The translations under genes and the position numbers were made by a program. Of a stretch of DNA of 64,000 bases, positions 9,539-20,054 are shown piece after piece. Under the pieces are notes generated by a model. It had not been told where the DNA came from, made no database searches, and saw nothing but the letters and a program-made list of their open reading frames with translations. Each line of letters opens with the position of its first letter. The first letter of the stretch is position 1. This DNA comes from Strigamia acuminata (lineage: Eukaryota > Arthropoda > Chilopoda > Geophilomorpha > Linotaeniidae), in assembly GCA_949358305.1 (NCBI GenBank), contig OX442320.1, positions 8,882,259 to 8,946,258 of the forward strand. Direction: 5' to 3'.

Positions 9539-10810
9539 TCAATTATGAGCGGCAAAAGTCATTAGATTGTCTCGATCGATACATTTCAAGCCCTGCACTT
9601 GCTGCCTGTACTCGACGGGTTTTAGGCCCAACCACTTGACATACTTGTCACAAACAAAAGGATTTCCTGCCATAAAAATATCAATAAAAAATAAACACAT
9701 CAAATCAATTCGATTTCCTTACCATCAACGAACAATTTCGATCCTCTGATGGCGCTCATGCGATTCAACAGCGGCCCAAACACACTCTCCTCCAATTTAG
9801 TCAAATAATTGTACTTCATGTTCACGTAATACGTTTTCAAGCCCCTGAAAGCATTTCTCTCAATCTGAAACGTGAGAAATAAATAAATAAATAAATAAAC
9901 ATGAAATATATAACAATTTGTGTGCCTCGGAAATGTTATTGTGGACAAGATTGAGCGCGACCGGTCTCCTCGACTGCCGAGTGTTCAAACTGTCGTTCAC
10001 GAGCCTCGTTAAGTTATTCCAAGACAAATCGATCCTTCTCAAACGTGGCAATCCAGAAAATGCGTTTTCCCCCAATCTATTTATTCGATTCCTTTCCAAA
10101 ACGATCGTTTCTAGTTTCGGCAAATGCGCGAAAGCCTCGTCGGGGACAGTCGTCAAATTCGACTCCAAAATCGAGACGGAAACCAAATTCTTCAAGTTTC
10201 TCAACGCCTTGAAATTAAAACCGGACTTCAAATTATTGTCCGACATCCAAATATACTCGCACGACATTTCCGAACCTAAAAAAAAATATAACAATACATT
10301 AAATAATATAATTTTGATAATCTAGAAACGAATTGTGCCGTGCATCCTGTTGCGTTATCGCCGTTATTACTCACCGGCAAAAAAGTCGTCAGTCATTCCC
10401 TCGATGTTGTTGTAACTCATAATAAAACCCATAAATGATAAGTTATTAAATAAGTGGATCGGAAGCGCAGTCACGGTTGAGTTTTGCAGCACGAACCAGT
10501 CGAAACGGTCGTTGTTCCGTTTAAATTCCAACGCTCTCTTCAACTGGCCGCCATTTTCGATGTTATTGCAATTGATGGTGACGGACAAACTCGCCTCGTT
10601 GATATTGCACGAGCAATACTCGTTCGAGTAATTATCCGGACATTTTCCGATCACCGCGATTTCCGGCAGTCCCCGTTTGCTTTTCCCCGCCACAAGCCCC
10701 ACACAAATAAACACAAAATAAAAAACTGTCAAGAAAATGAAATAAAAATAATATACATCGTCGTTTGAATGCAAATGGCGACTTGTTTACATACTCATCT
10801 GATGCTGCAT
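9539..10810 (-). CDS. Secreted leucine-rich repeat protein (328 aa), LRR gene 1
   Basis: Five exons, 10810-10795, 10725-10375, 10275-9926, 9864-9723 and 9666-9539, sum to 987 nt and close in phase. The tiny first exon encodes MQHQM, which completes a signal peptide (IFYFVFICVGLVAG). A cysteine-rich N-cap (CPDNYSNEYCSC) follows, then about seven LRRs (for example LPKLETIVLERNRINRLGEN) and a C-cap starting NPFVCDK. Intron 3 (9925-9865) uses a GC donor (CCGAG|GCACAC), supported by exact alignment with the sister gene. The architecture resembles arthropod relatives of the oplophorus-luciferin 2-monooxygenase non-catalytic subunit, which are extracellular; function here is unknown. Tandem with the gene at 11153-12343. 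Confidence 0.85.
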
Positions 10811-11107
10811 TCCAAGCGCACGACGAACACAGGTCTGGCACACACCGGGGTACATAAATAAATAATAAAAATGCTCGCGATTCTTGTTTTATGTGAGGAA
10901 ATAGGGCGTGGAGCGGATGTGTTCTTCCGAGTCGCTTTGGTGAAGTTTTTTTCCAGAATTGTGACATAATAATAGTAATCTGAAAGAAAAGTGATGGATT
11001 AACTTAAAGTCAAGTTCAAACGTGACTAGTAAATCAAATAAAACGTGTTACGTAATGTTTTGTGTGTGGTTCGGCTTAAAAACACAAGGAATTTATATTT
11101 GATATAT

Positions 11108-11113
11108 TTTATT
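11108..11113 (-). terminator. Polyadenylation signal of LRR gene 2
   Basis: AATAAA on the minus strand about 40 nt after the stop codon at 11153. Confidence 0.55.
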
Positions 11114-11152
11114 ACTTTCTAAAAATTATTTACAAGTGTAATGGAAATTCAT

Positions 11153-12343
11153 TTATTCGTATGTAACTTGTTGCAATGCGCGGCCATCTCTGCACATGTA
11201 TCCGATGATGAGACCGCGTTTCAACACGGGTAAGTCGGAGACCCATTTGGTGGTTGCTTGGTCGCAGGTGAACGGGTTGCCCAAAGTGCTGAGTGACCCG
11301 TGGTTTTCAGCCAGAGAGTCGACGAGCGGCTCGAAGATTTCTTTGTCCAAAAACTCCAATTTATTGTCTTCGAACTCCAGAACTCGAAGTTTGACGTTTA
11401 CGAAAGCTTTGTTGTCGATCTAAATATAAAAAAATCCATTTAATACATTATATAATTTAATTTTTCTTATTTTTTTCTCTACTTTTGATATCTCGTTGTG
11501 CGATAACAGCAACGAGATGGGCGAAATTTGTGCCGACAAATTAAAAGAATCCTCTTGGAGTTCCGTCAACTTGTTCGAACTCAAATCGATTTTCCTCAAT
11601 TTATCCAACTTAGAAAACGCGTTTTTCCCGACACTTTTGATCTGATTGCCGTTCAGATCGACAACTTGGAGCGGCTTTTCCCCAAAAGCGTTGTCCGGCA
11701 CCGCACCGAGCTTCCCGTTCGACAATTCGAAGTTCTGCAGATTCTTCAGCGGTTCGAGCGCCTTAAAGTTGAAATTTTCGAAATTATTATTTTGCAGCAA
11801 AAAATGATTCGCGCTCTCCTCAGACCCTAAAAAAAACAAAAAAAAAAACAAAATGGTGCCACGACCCAAATTTCACTCGCAAACCTTGAAAAGCATCGTC
11901 GTCCAACGTATGCAACTTGCTGTGCGAAATAAAAAACATCAAAAAACTCCCTTTACCAAAAACGCCACCAGGAAGCGCCTCCACCCGCGACCCCTCCATG
12001 AAAAAATTAGCAAACGCGTGTGGGACGTCGAGTTTAGCAAAAGCGGCTTTAATTTCCTCGCCAGTCGTTGCGTTATCGCAAAACACCGACGACTTATCGC
12101 CGGGTCCGTCCGAGCACTTGCACGGACTCGGGTCCCAATTTGGTGGACAATTCTCGTTCGTGGTCACTTCCTGCAGCTTCACGCCCACCTGGCGCTTCAC
12201 GACACCCCCGTGGGCCACCACGAGCATCACACACAAGGTGATTATCAGCTTCAATGCTAAAAAGTTTGAAAAAATTGAATTAAAATGGATTTTTTGGTCA
12301 AAATGAATGCGAAAAAAGTGAAAAACGTACCGAGTGTTGTCAT
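11153..12343 (-). CDS. Secreted leucine-rich repeat protein (331 aa), LRR gene 2
   Basis: Four exons, 12343-12331, 12256-11885, 11826-11483 and 11419-11153, total 996 nt in phase. The first exon carries only MTTL plus one base. Splicing completes a signal peptide (ALKLIITLCVMLVVAHG) followed by a KR dibasic site. The N-cap CPPNWDPSPCKC, LRRs such as LDKLRKIDLSSNKLTELQED, and a C-cap NPFTCDQATTKW follow. Intron positions match LRR gene 1, which has one extra intron before its last exon. Domain order resembles arthropod oplophorus-luciferase non-catalytic-subunit-like proteins. Ligand and role are unknown. A TATA box lies about 50 bp upstream. Confidence 0.88.
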
Positions 12344-12390
12344 CGTTGTCGTCGGTTGGAGCTGTTGTGGCTTCTGCTGCGTTTTCTTAT

Positions 12391-12399
12391 GTATATATG
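12391..12399 (-). promoter_or_regulatory. TATA box of LRR gene 2
   Basis: GCATATATAC on the minus strand, about 50 bp before the start codon at 12343, at a suitable distance for a short 5' UTR. Confidence 0.45.
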
Positions 12400-12899
12400 C
12401 GTTGTTTGTACCTTGGAGCGATGCAAGTTGGTTCAGTGTCGAGTGACGTCATTGAATTCTTTGAACTGTTGTTTTAATTTGGCTCACGCAGACGGATTGC
12501 AAAGTGGTGTAAAGTGATAAACGAGCGGATAATAAAAAGGTGGGTGCGAAATGTGGATAATAAATGGTTTGTTCACCTTGGTAAATAAATTTTTAAGTGT
12601 TTTTCTGGTTGTTTTTGTTGAGTGTTGGGTTTTTTTTGTTGTTTTTGTTGTGATGTAAGAGTGGGAAAGTTGGAGATTTGTTTTATTGGCATTGAAGTTG
12701 CGTGATTTACATGCGAAATGCTCGTTTGGAATTCTTGGAAAAATTGAGTGAAAGTGATGGGTCGTTTTAATGGGGTCAGAAATGAAATTTTAAATAAAAA
12801 AAAATTAAAATTACGAAACAATTTACTAGAAAAAATGAATATTTATTCAAATAAAAGTTTGGAAATTTGATTAAAAATTGAATCTAGGCGTACAAAACA

Positions 12900-13290
12900 C
12901 CAGTGGTTCAATTTTTTTGAATGATTTTGGGCCTAAAAATAAATTTGTTAGTAAAAAAATAAATTTTTGGACCTAAAAATAGATTTTTGGACCTCAAAAT
13001 AGATTTTTGGACCTCAAAATAGATTTTTGGACCTAAAAATAGATTTTTGGACCTAAAAATAGATTTTTGGACCTCAAAATAAATTTGTAAGTAAATAATT
13101 AAACCTAAAAATAAATCTTTGACCGAAAAAATAAATTTTTGGTATGAAAATGAATTTTATGCTCAAATGATTCGATTTTTGGGCCTAAAAATAAGTTTTT
13201 GGCCAAAAAATTAGATTATTGGGTATGAAAATGAATTTTTCTCCCAAATAATTCGATTTTTCAGACCAAAATTCAATTTGACCTTAAAAA
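12900..13290. repeat. AT-rich array, 20-bp unit (AGATTTTTGGACCTAAAAAT)
   Basis: About seven clear units lie between 12960 and 13090, with decayed units on both sides. Each unit holds one T5 and one A5 tract 10 bp apart. No gene lies in the 12421-13720 stretch around it. Confidence 0.9.
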
Positions 13291-13720
13291 TAAAAAATTT
13301 CCATGTCTCAAGCGGGTAACCAAAGCACTTCAAAAGAGATGCCGACACCTGTCCTCACTTTTGACCACCCCGGGAGGTCTACTCCATCGAATGCATCAAT
13401 TCCAAAGTGACTCATCGGGACTAGGTCACTAATAAACAAGCCGTAAAAACACGATGAATGAAAAGAAAAGAAAACAACCCAGACAAGTGTGGACTCAACT
13501 ATTTCCCCCTTCACAAAACTTGGGGGCGTTTGAACATCAAAAGTTCTATTTTAATCGTTTTTTTCCCTAACCAAAATTTAATCAATTACTTAAAAATCCC
13601 CATTTAAAATTTTAACCAAAATTTCAAAATACCAAAACAATTTCCCCACTCTTTCTCCTCAACTAAAAAAAAATAAAAATTAAAAAAAATAAAATAAACA
13701 AATAAAAAACGCTCGGTAAA

Positions 13721-13906
13721 ATGAACCTGCCCGCCTACCAGCATCCCAACCGAAATCGAAACACGACGCTCCAACTCAAACACTTCGATCACTCAGATTA
13801 CACGTGCGAAGCCCGGACCACCAAATATTCAAAACCCGCCATTTTCCTCAACACCAACACCAACACACAAACCATCATTTCTCTCACCAATCCCGAAAAT
13901 GAATGA
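13721..13906 (+). pseudogene. Ig-domain-like fragment upstream of the first tandem gene
   Basis: The frame 13721-13906 contains LQLKHFDHSDYTCEAR, which fits the F-strand consensus of immunoglobulin domains (D-x-x-Y-x-C). No other Ig half, signal peptide or splice donor is seen. It overlaps the start of the methyltransferase-like gene by a few bases in another frame. It is probably an orphan exon fragment captured in the 5' region; a chance match is possible. Confidence 0.3.
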
Positions 13907-15027
13907 CCAAATCTTCATCAAAGTAATGACGGTCATCATTGACAAAATGAACAAATCGCGCGTCAACCACCACGAACTGGACGAAGCGATGGAAGAAATC
14001 CGATGCGCGCACACCGTCCGCAGCCTAAGCACGTCGCTGCCGAGCAGCATCAACTACAACCGGCTGAGCTTCAGGTGCGCGTACATGTTCCGCCACTTCA
14101 CGTGCATCGCCGTCGTCGTCCGCCGCTCGTGGCAGCGCTTTTACCTCGCAAACAACGTCGTCGCGTGGTGCATCGATTCCCTCATGGCCCGTGGATCGCT
14201 CAACGTGTGCAGCATCGGCGGAGGACCCGCCACCGATTTATTGGGATTTTATATGTTTTTAACGATCAATTTTTGTGTTAATAACGTAAGAATTGATGGA
14301 GTTATTCTCGAGAAACATGTGCAATGGATGGACATGTTCGCGCCGTTGAGACAGTTGTTTAATAGGTCGAATAACATGTCGAATGTCAAGTATAAGTTTT
14401 TTGATTTCTTTGATGTAAGTTTTAGATTTATATTTAATTTTTGTTTGTAATTTTTAATTTTTTTAATTTTTCATTTTGAAGACACCTGGCGGGAGTACAT
14501 TGAAAGCTATTAGTGATGCTGATGTTGTGTCTGTGGTGAAGTTTTTAAGTGCGGTTGGTTTTGATAGGAAAAGTAGCGAGAGGAAAATTGAAGTAATTTG
14601 GAAATAATTAGAAAATGTGTCGATGTAAATTGATTTTTTTTTTGTAGGTGTTGTTGAATAGTGTTAGTAATGGCGTGCCTGTGTTTTTTATGGATAACAG
14701 CGGTGGCGGTTACATGAGGTCGATGGAAAATGCTGCTCGCAACGCTAATTTTAGATTAATTGCTAAAGTAATTGGTGTAAAAATTATTTTTCCTAATTTT
14801 TATTACTAGAAATGTCAACGACGGTGTTGGCGACATTTTTTTCTTCATGTTTTGAGTGTTTGGGTTCATTTTTAATTTTTAATTTTTTTTTTTTTTTTTT
14901 TTTTTAGATTGAACATAAGCAGATGAGGGTTCCATGTGGAGAGAAGATGCAGATGGATCAATGGAATGGATTTGTTCTGAATCCTCAGAAAAATCCGTGC
15001 GTTTCCGCTGCTGTTTGGATTCGATGA
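13899..15027 (+). CDS. Rossmann/SAM-methyltransferase-like protein, copy 1 (288 aa)
   Basis: Four exons, 13899-14414, 14482-14592, 14648-14767 and 14908-15027 (516, 111, 120 and 120 nt), are all phase 0. Residues about 101-115 contain LNVCSIGGGPATDLLGF, which fits the glycine-rich SAM-binding loop (motif I). An acidic VILEKHVQW about 30 residues later fits the following strand. DADVVSVVKFLSAVG and GVPVFFMDNSGGG fit later core strands. Substrate unknown. The frame stops (TGA) right after the conserved AAVWIR, so this copy lacks the C-terminal tail of copies 2 and 3. AATAAA occurs at 15166. Confidence 0.85.
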
Positions 15028-15199
15028 ACGACATTTAAAACAAAATCAACAACTCAAAATGGCTGATTTTAATTTCTCGAACGAGTCGAGTGAAAAATAA
15101 TTTTTTAAAAATGTGAATTTGTGAAATCAAAGTAAAAGTGTGTCTAAGATTCATTTGAGTTTGACAATAAACATTAAGAGATTGCAAAACAAAACAAAA

Positions 15200-15265
15200 A
15201 CTTACGATTTGTATTCATATCCTCCATCTTGAAAATGGCGGCCATGGCGCCCGTGTGTCGGGCCA
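15200..15265. promoter_or_regulatory. Conserved intergenic block with YY1-like AAAATGGCGGCC (copy 1)
   Basis: A block containing CTCCATCTTGAAAATGGCGG and GGCGCCCGTGTGTCGG is kept between the tandem genes and occurs again near 17390 and 19685. AAAATGGCGGC matches the YY1/Pho core consensus. On the minus strand the block reads as an ATG frame ending in a GTAAGT donor, so it may also be a first exon of an antisense transcript. Confidence 0.4.
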
Positions 15266-15414
15266 GCTAACGTCATCATGTCGTTCCGAGTATCCAGATT
15301 GGTAGGATTCATGGATCCTCGAATCTCATTGGAGATTCAAGATCCCATTGTCATATACAGGTACGTAAAGTGCAATCACACCCTCATCTTCCCAGTCTCC
15401 AACCAACCTCCAAA

Positions 15415-16830
15415 ATGAACGAGCAAATCTTCATCAAAGCAATGGCGGTCGCCACTGACAAAATGACCGAATCGCAGATCGGCGCGCGCCAACTCGACGA
15501 TGCGATGGAAGAAATCCGACGGGCGTACACAACCAGCAGCTTAAGGACATCGCTGTCGAGCAGCATCAACTACAACCACTCGAGATACAGGTGCGCGTAC
15601 ATGTTCCGCCACTTCACGTGCACGGCCGTCGTCGTCCGCCGCACGTGGCAGCGCTTTTACTGCACAAACGACGTCGTCGAGTCGTGCATCGATTCCCTCA
15701 TTGACCGTGGATCGCTCAACGTGTGCAGCATCGGCGGAGGACCCGCCACCGACTTATTGGGATTTTATATGTTTTTAAAGCTCAATTTTGATGTTAATGA
15801 CGTGAGAATTGATGGAGTTATTCTCGAGAAACATGTGCAATGGATGGACATGTTCGCGTCGTTGAAACAGTTGTTTAATAGGTCGAATAATATGTTGAAT
15901 GTTCAATATAAGTATTTTGATTTCTTTGATGTAAGTTTTAGATTTTAATTTTTGGTATTTTTGATTATATTTTTGATTTTTTGATTTTGAAGGCCCCTGA
16001 CCGGAGTACATTGGAAGCCATCGGTGATGCCGATGTGGTGTCTATAGTGAAGTTTTTCAGTGCGGTTGGATATGATAAGAGATACAGCGAGAGGAAGATG
16101 CAGGTAATTGGAGATAACTTCGAAAATGTGTCGATGTTGATTGGTTTTTTTGTTTTGTTTTATAGGAGCTGTTGGATCGTGTTAGGAATGGCGTGCCTGT
16201 GTTTTTCATGGACAACAGCGTTGGCGGTTGTATGAGGTCGATGGAAAAAGTTGCCCGCAATGCCAATTTTCGATTAGTTGCAAAGGTAATTAATGGAAAT
16301 ATTTTTTCAAAAAAAGTCGACATTTTTTTCATTTAGTTTGATTTTCTTGCTTTTTTTTCTTTTCTTTTCAGATCGAACATCAGCGTATGAGTGTTCCACG
16401 CGGAGAGAGGCGTCAGATGGGTCCATGGAATAGACATTTTGTTCTGAATCCGCAGAAAAATCCAAATGTTTCAGCCGCAATTTGGATTAGAGAATCCTCA
16501 CATTGTTTAAGAAATAACATTCCCCAAAATTATTCAACTTGTGGTTACCCCGGACACGATTCATCACAGAGGAATTTCACACCTCCAACCTCTTCTTGGG
16601 GCTCTGCACAGGGACCACTTCCTCCCTTTTGTTTCAACCCCCCAAACCCCCCAAGCTACCCAAATTACCCAAACTATCCAAACTACCCAAATTACCCAAA
16701 TTACCCAAACTATCCAAACTATCCAAACTATCCAAATTACCCAAACTATCCAAATTACCCAAACTATCCAAATTACCCAAACTATCCAAATTACCCAAAC
16801 TATCCAAACTACCCAAACTATTTGGCATGA
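15415..16830 (+). CDS. Rossmann/SAM-methyltransferase-like protein, copy 2, with YPN-repeat tail (401 aa)
   Basis: Exons 15415-15930, 15993-16103, 16166-16285 and 16372-16830 are all phase 0; the first three have the same lengths as in copy 1. The SAM-loop-like NVCSIGGGPATDLLGF and the other core motifs are conserved. The last exon extends beyond AAIWIRE into a Cys/Pro/Ser-rich tail and then 18 perfect Tyr-Pro-Asn triplets before YLA and stop. The start is ATG 15415, aligned with the other copies. The 3' region has AATAAA at 17175. The tail may be a low-complexity extracellular or phase-separating segment; nothing shows which. Confidence 0.85.
16657..16818 (+). repeat. Coding 9-bp minisatellite, 18 units (Tyr-Pro-Asn)
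   Basis: Units TA[C/T]CCAAA[C/T] repeat 18 times in frame. Nearly all variation is at the third positions of Tyr and Asn codons, so the peptide repeat is perfect while the DNA is not. Confidence 0.95.
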
Positions 16831-17389
16831 TGCCCCACTTTTTAAGCAAGGCGATCTTCTGCGCCCCAGTGCATTAAATTTTTCAAAAATAAACTACATA
16901 AGTTGAGTACTGAACCCTCTCTTTGTGACCAGAAGAATCCTGTTGGCCAACGGGATTCATTGCGGTTACACACAAACCCCTAAACACCAACACGGCGAAA
17001 GGTGGAAGGCTCGCAAGGGCCAACCAATAAGAGACAAACCGTGACGATGTTGACCATGAGAAGCCCTGGGAGATGCCCCAGAGACTCGACCATATGGATA
17101 TTGGGCTGCCGTCTTTAATCCTCAACTTTCCTTTTACATTGTTGGTTATTGTATGGCAGTGAAGTCAAAGTTGGAATAAATATTTTTTGCTATTTTTGCT
17201 AAATGTGTGCATTATTTGGTAATTTACATATCGCATTTAAGTTCATTCACGGAGTACAAATTAAAAATGGATGATTTGTGCAATCAAAGTCAATATTTGT
17301 CTGAGATTCATTCGAGTGTGGCAGTAAATAAACATAATAATTATAAAAATAAATTTAAATAATAAAAAACTTACGGTTTGTTTTCATTT
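16831..17389. other. 3' UTR and spacer of copy 2, duplicated downstream of copy 3
   Basis: The stretch 16905-17180 (CCAGAAGAATCCTGTTGG ... GGAATAAATATTTTT) is repeated after copy 3 at about 19220-19490. This shows the duplicated unit includes the 3' UTR. No additional gene. Confidence 0.6.
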
Positions 17390-17445
17390 CCTCCATCTTG
17401 AAAATGGCGGTCATGGCGCCCGTGTGTCGGCATAGCTGACGTCGT
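17390..17445. promoter_or_regulatory. Conserved intergenic block with YY1-like motif (copy 2)
   Basis: Same block as at 15200 and 19680: CTCCATCTTGAAAATGGCGG followed by GGCGCCCGTGTGTCGG. The minus-strand ATG and the GTAAG donor are kept. Confidence 0.4.
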
Positions 17446-17737
17446 CATGTCGTTCTCTGACCGAAAAACAATTATTTTAGGTCAAATAATAAAAATAAAT
17501 AATAAACAAAAACAAAAAATAAACCATAAATCTAACAAATAAATAAATATAATTTTCACCTTTGATTATTTTATTCTTTATCCAAAAAAACTCTCGACTA
17601 TCCAGAACCCTTCGACCACGATTGGTAGGATTCATGGATCCTTGAATCTCATTGGAGATTCAAGAACCCATTGTCATATTTTGGTATGAAAAGTGCAATC
17701 CCGCCATCCTCTCCCCAGTCTTCGATCAACCTCCAAA

Positions 17738-19057
17738 ATGAACGAGCAAATCTTCATCAAAGCCATTATAGTTGTCATGGACAAAATGACCAAATCGCAG
17801 ATCAACGCGCGCCAACTCGACGACGCGATGGAAGAAATCCGACGGGCGCACACAATCAGCAGCCTAAGGACATCGCTGCCGAGCAGCATCAACTACGACA
17901 GCTCTAGCTTCAGGTGCGCGTACATGTTCCGCCACTTCACGTGCATCGCCGTCGTCGTCCGCCGCACCTGGCAGCGCTTTTACCGCGCAAACGACGTCGT
18001 CGCGTCGGCAATCGCTTCCCTCATGGCCCGTGGATCGCTCAACGTGTGCAGCATCGGCGGAGGACCCGCCACCGATCTATTGGGATTTTATATGTTTTTA
18101 AAGCTCAATTTTTCGCTTAATAACCTGAGAATTGATGGAGTTATTCTCGAGAAACATCTGCAATGGAAGGATATGTTCGCGTCGTTGAGACAGTTCTTTG
18201 ATAGGGCAAATAACATGTCGAATGTTCAATATAAGTTTTTTGATTTCTTTGATGTAAGTTTTAGATTTATATTTAATTTTTGTTTGTAAATTTGATTTTT
18301 TGTATTTTTGATTTTGAAGGCACCTGATGGGAATACATTGAAAGCCATCGGTGATGCCGATGTGGTTTCTATAGTGAAGTTTTTCAGTGCTGTTGGATAT
18401 GATAGGAGAAACAGCGAGAGGAAAATGGAGGTAATTTGGAAATAATTAGAAAATGTGTTGATGTAAATTGATTTTTTTTTTTTTAGGTATTGTTGAAAAG
18501 TGTTAGGAATGGCGTGCCGGTGTTTTTCATGGACAACAGCGATGGCGGTTGCATGATTTCGATGGAAAATGCCGCCCGTAATGCCAATTTTCGATTAGTT
18601 GCAAAGGTAATTAATGGAAAAATTAAAAAAAAAAAAAAATTTAAAAAATGTCGACATTTTTTTCGTTTTGTTTGATTTTCTTGCTTTTTTTTCTTTTTCT
18701 TTTCAGATCGAACAGAAGCGTATGAGTGTCCCACGCGGAGAGAGGCGTCAGATGGATCCATGGAACAAATTTTTTGTTCTGAATCCGCAGAAAAATCCAT
18801 CCGTTTCTGCTGCAGTTTGGATCCGAGAATCAAATTCCTTAAAAAATAATAATTCCCAGAAATATTCAACTTGCGATGACCCCGGAGAAGATTCATCACT
18901 TAGGAATTTCTCACTTCCAACCTCTTGGGTCTCCACAAAGGGGTCACTTCCTCCCTTTTGTTTCAACCCTTCATTAAGGACAGGAGTGATCCCTCAGGGA
19001 GAGGTGACGAACCCTAATCACTATTGGTTTAGCCAGTCACGTGACGCTCTGGTTTAA
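17738..19057 (+). CDS. Rossmann/SAM-methyltransferase-like protein, copy 3 (365 aa)
   Basis: Exons 17738-18253, 18320-18430, 18487-18606 and 18707-19057 are all phase 0; the first three are 516, 111 and 120 nt as in the sister copies. The glycine loop NVCSIGGGPATDLLGF and the D-A-D-V-V-S-I-V-K-F-F motif are intact. The tail shares CFNP and a Cys/Pro/Ser-rich stretch with copy 2 but has no YPN repeats, ending instead in a distinct sequence with NPNHYWFSQSRDALV. AATAAA lies at 19482. Upstream DNA of copies 2 and 3 is also homologous, so they arose by duplication of a ~2.2 kb unit. Confidence 0.85.
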
Positions 19058-19679
19058 ACAGAACCAGAGACAAAACGACAAATCGTCCGAATCCTTCGGG
19101 AGATATTGTTTACGTAAGTATACTGTCTCAACAGTTGCTATCTGCTTAACCAAGCTAGTAGTCGGGACTTGCTTGAAGACTGAGCGGGCGTCGGAATCCC
19201 ACATAAGTGGAGTACTGACACCGCTCTTTGAGACCAGAAGAATCCTGTTGGATTGTTTAGGGGTTTGGTTACTCCAAAACCCCTAAACACCAACAAGGCC
19301 AAAGATGGAAGAGTCGCAAGGGCCTTTCATCTTTGAAGAGACAAACCATGACGATGTTGACCATAATCAATCCATGAGAAGCCATGGGAGATGCCCCAGC
19401 GAGGCGACCATACTGCCATCTTTGATCCTCAACTTTGCTTTTACATTGTTGTTTATTGTATGGCAGTGAAGCCGAAGTTGGAATAAATATTTTTTATTAT
19501 TTCTGATAAATTTGTGCATTATTTGGTAATTTACATATCGCATTTAAGTTCATTCACGGAATACAAACAAAAATTGATGATTTGAGCATTCAAAGTAAAT
19601 ATTTGTCTGAGATTCATTTGAGTGTGGTCGTAAAGAAACATAATGATTATAAAAACAAATTTAAATAATAAAAACTTAC
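19058..19679. other. 3' UTR and spacer of copy 3
   Basis: Homologous to the spacer after copy 2 (see 16831-17389). No separate gene is seen. Confidence 0.55.
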
Positions 19680-19730
19680 GGTTTGTTTTCATTTTCTCCA
19701 TCTTGAAAATGGCGGTCTCGGAGGCCGTCT
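19680..19730. promoter_or_regulatory. Conserved intergenic block with YY1-like motif (copy 3, diverged)
   Basis: CTCCATCTTGAAAATGGCGG is present, but the flanking GCGCCCGTGTG part has changed and the minus-strand ATG of the other copies is lost. The donor-like CTTAC on the left is retained. Confidence 0.35.
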
Positions 19731-20054
19731 GTCCTCATTCGCTAATGTCGTCGCGCTGATCTCCATTTTTTGAGCAATTCTAAATCGTATAAACGGAAAA
19801 ATATAGAAAATGCGTTCAATTTGTACTCGGACATTTTAATTACCTTATTTATGACATCATAAAAGCAGATTTGGCAGGTTTCTTGGTCGATTCGTTGTTG
19901 AGGTTGTTAGTACCTGTGCTGATAGATGTCGCTAGATTAATTGTTAATATGCGCATGCGCGGAGTGCATGTTGGCGGTAATTTTAAACAATAAAATACGT
20001 AGAATTTTATTTTATTTCTTTACATTTAAAAAAAAAAATATTTACAAACTTCAT

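Noticed and set aside
16539-16906. Alternative frames of the YPN repeat (PKL/QTI repeats)
   Set aside because: Shadow frames of the 9-bp coding repeat; only the YPN frame continues a conserved exon.
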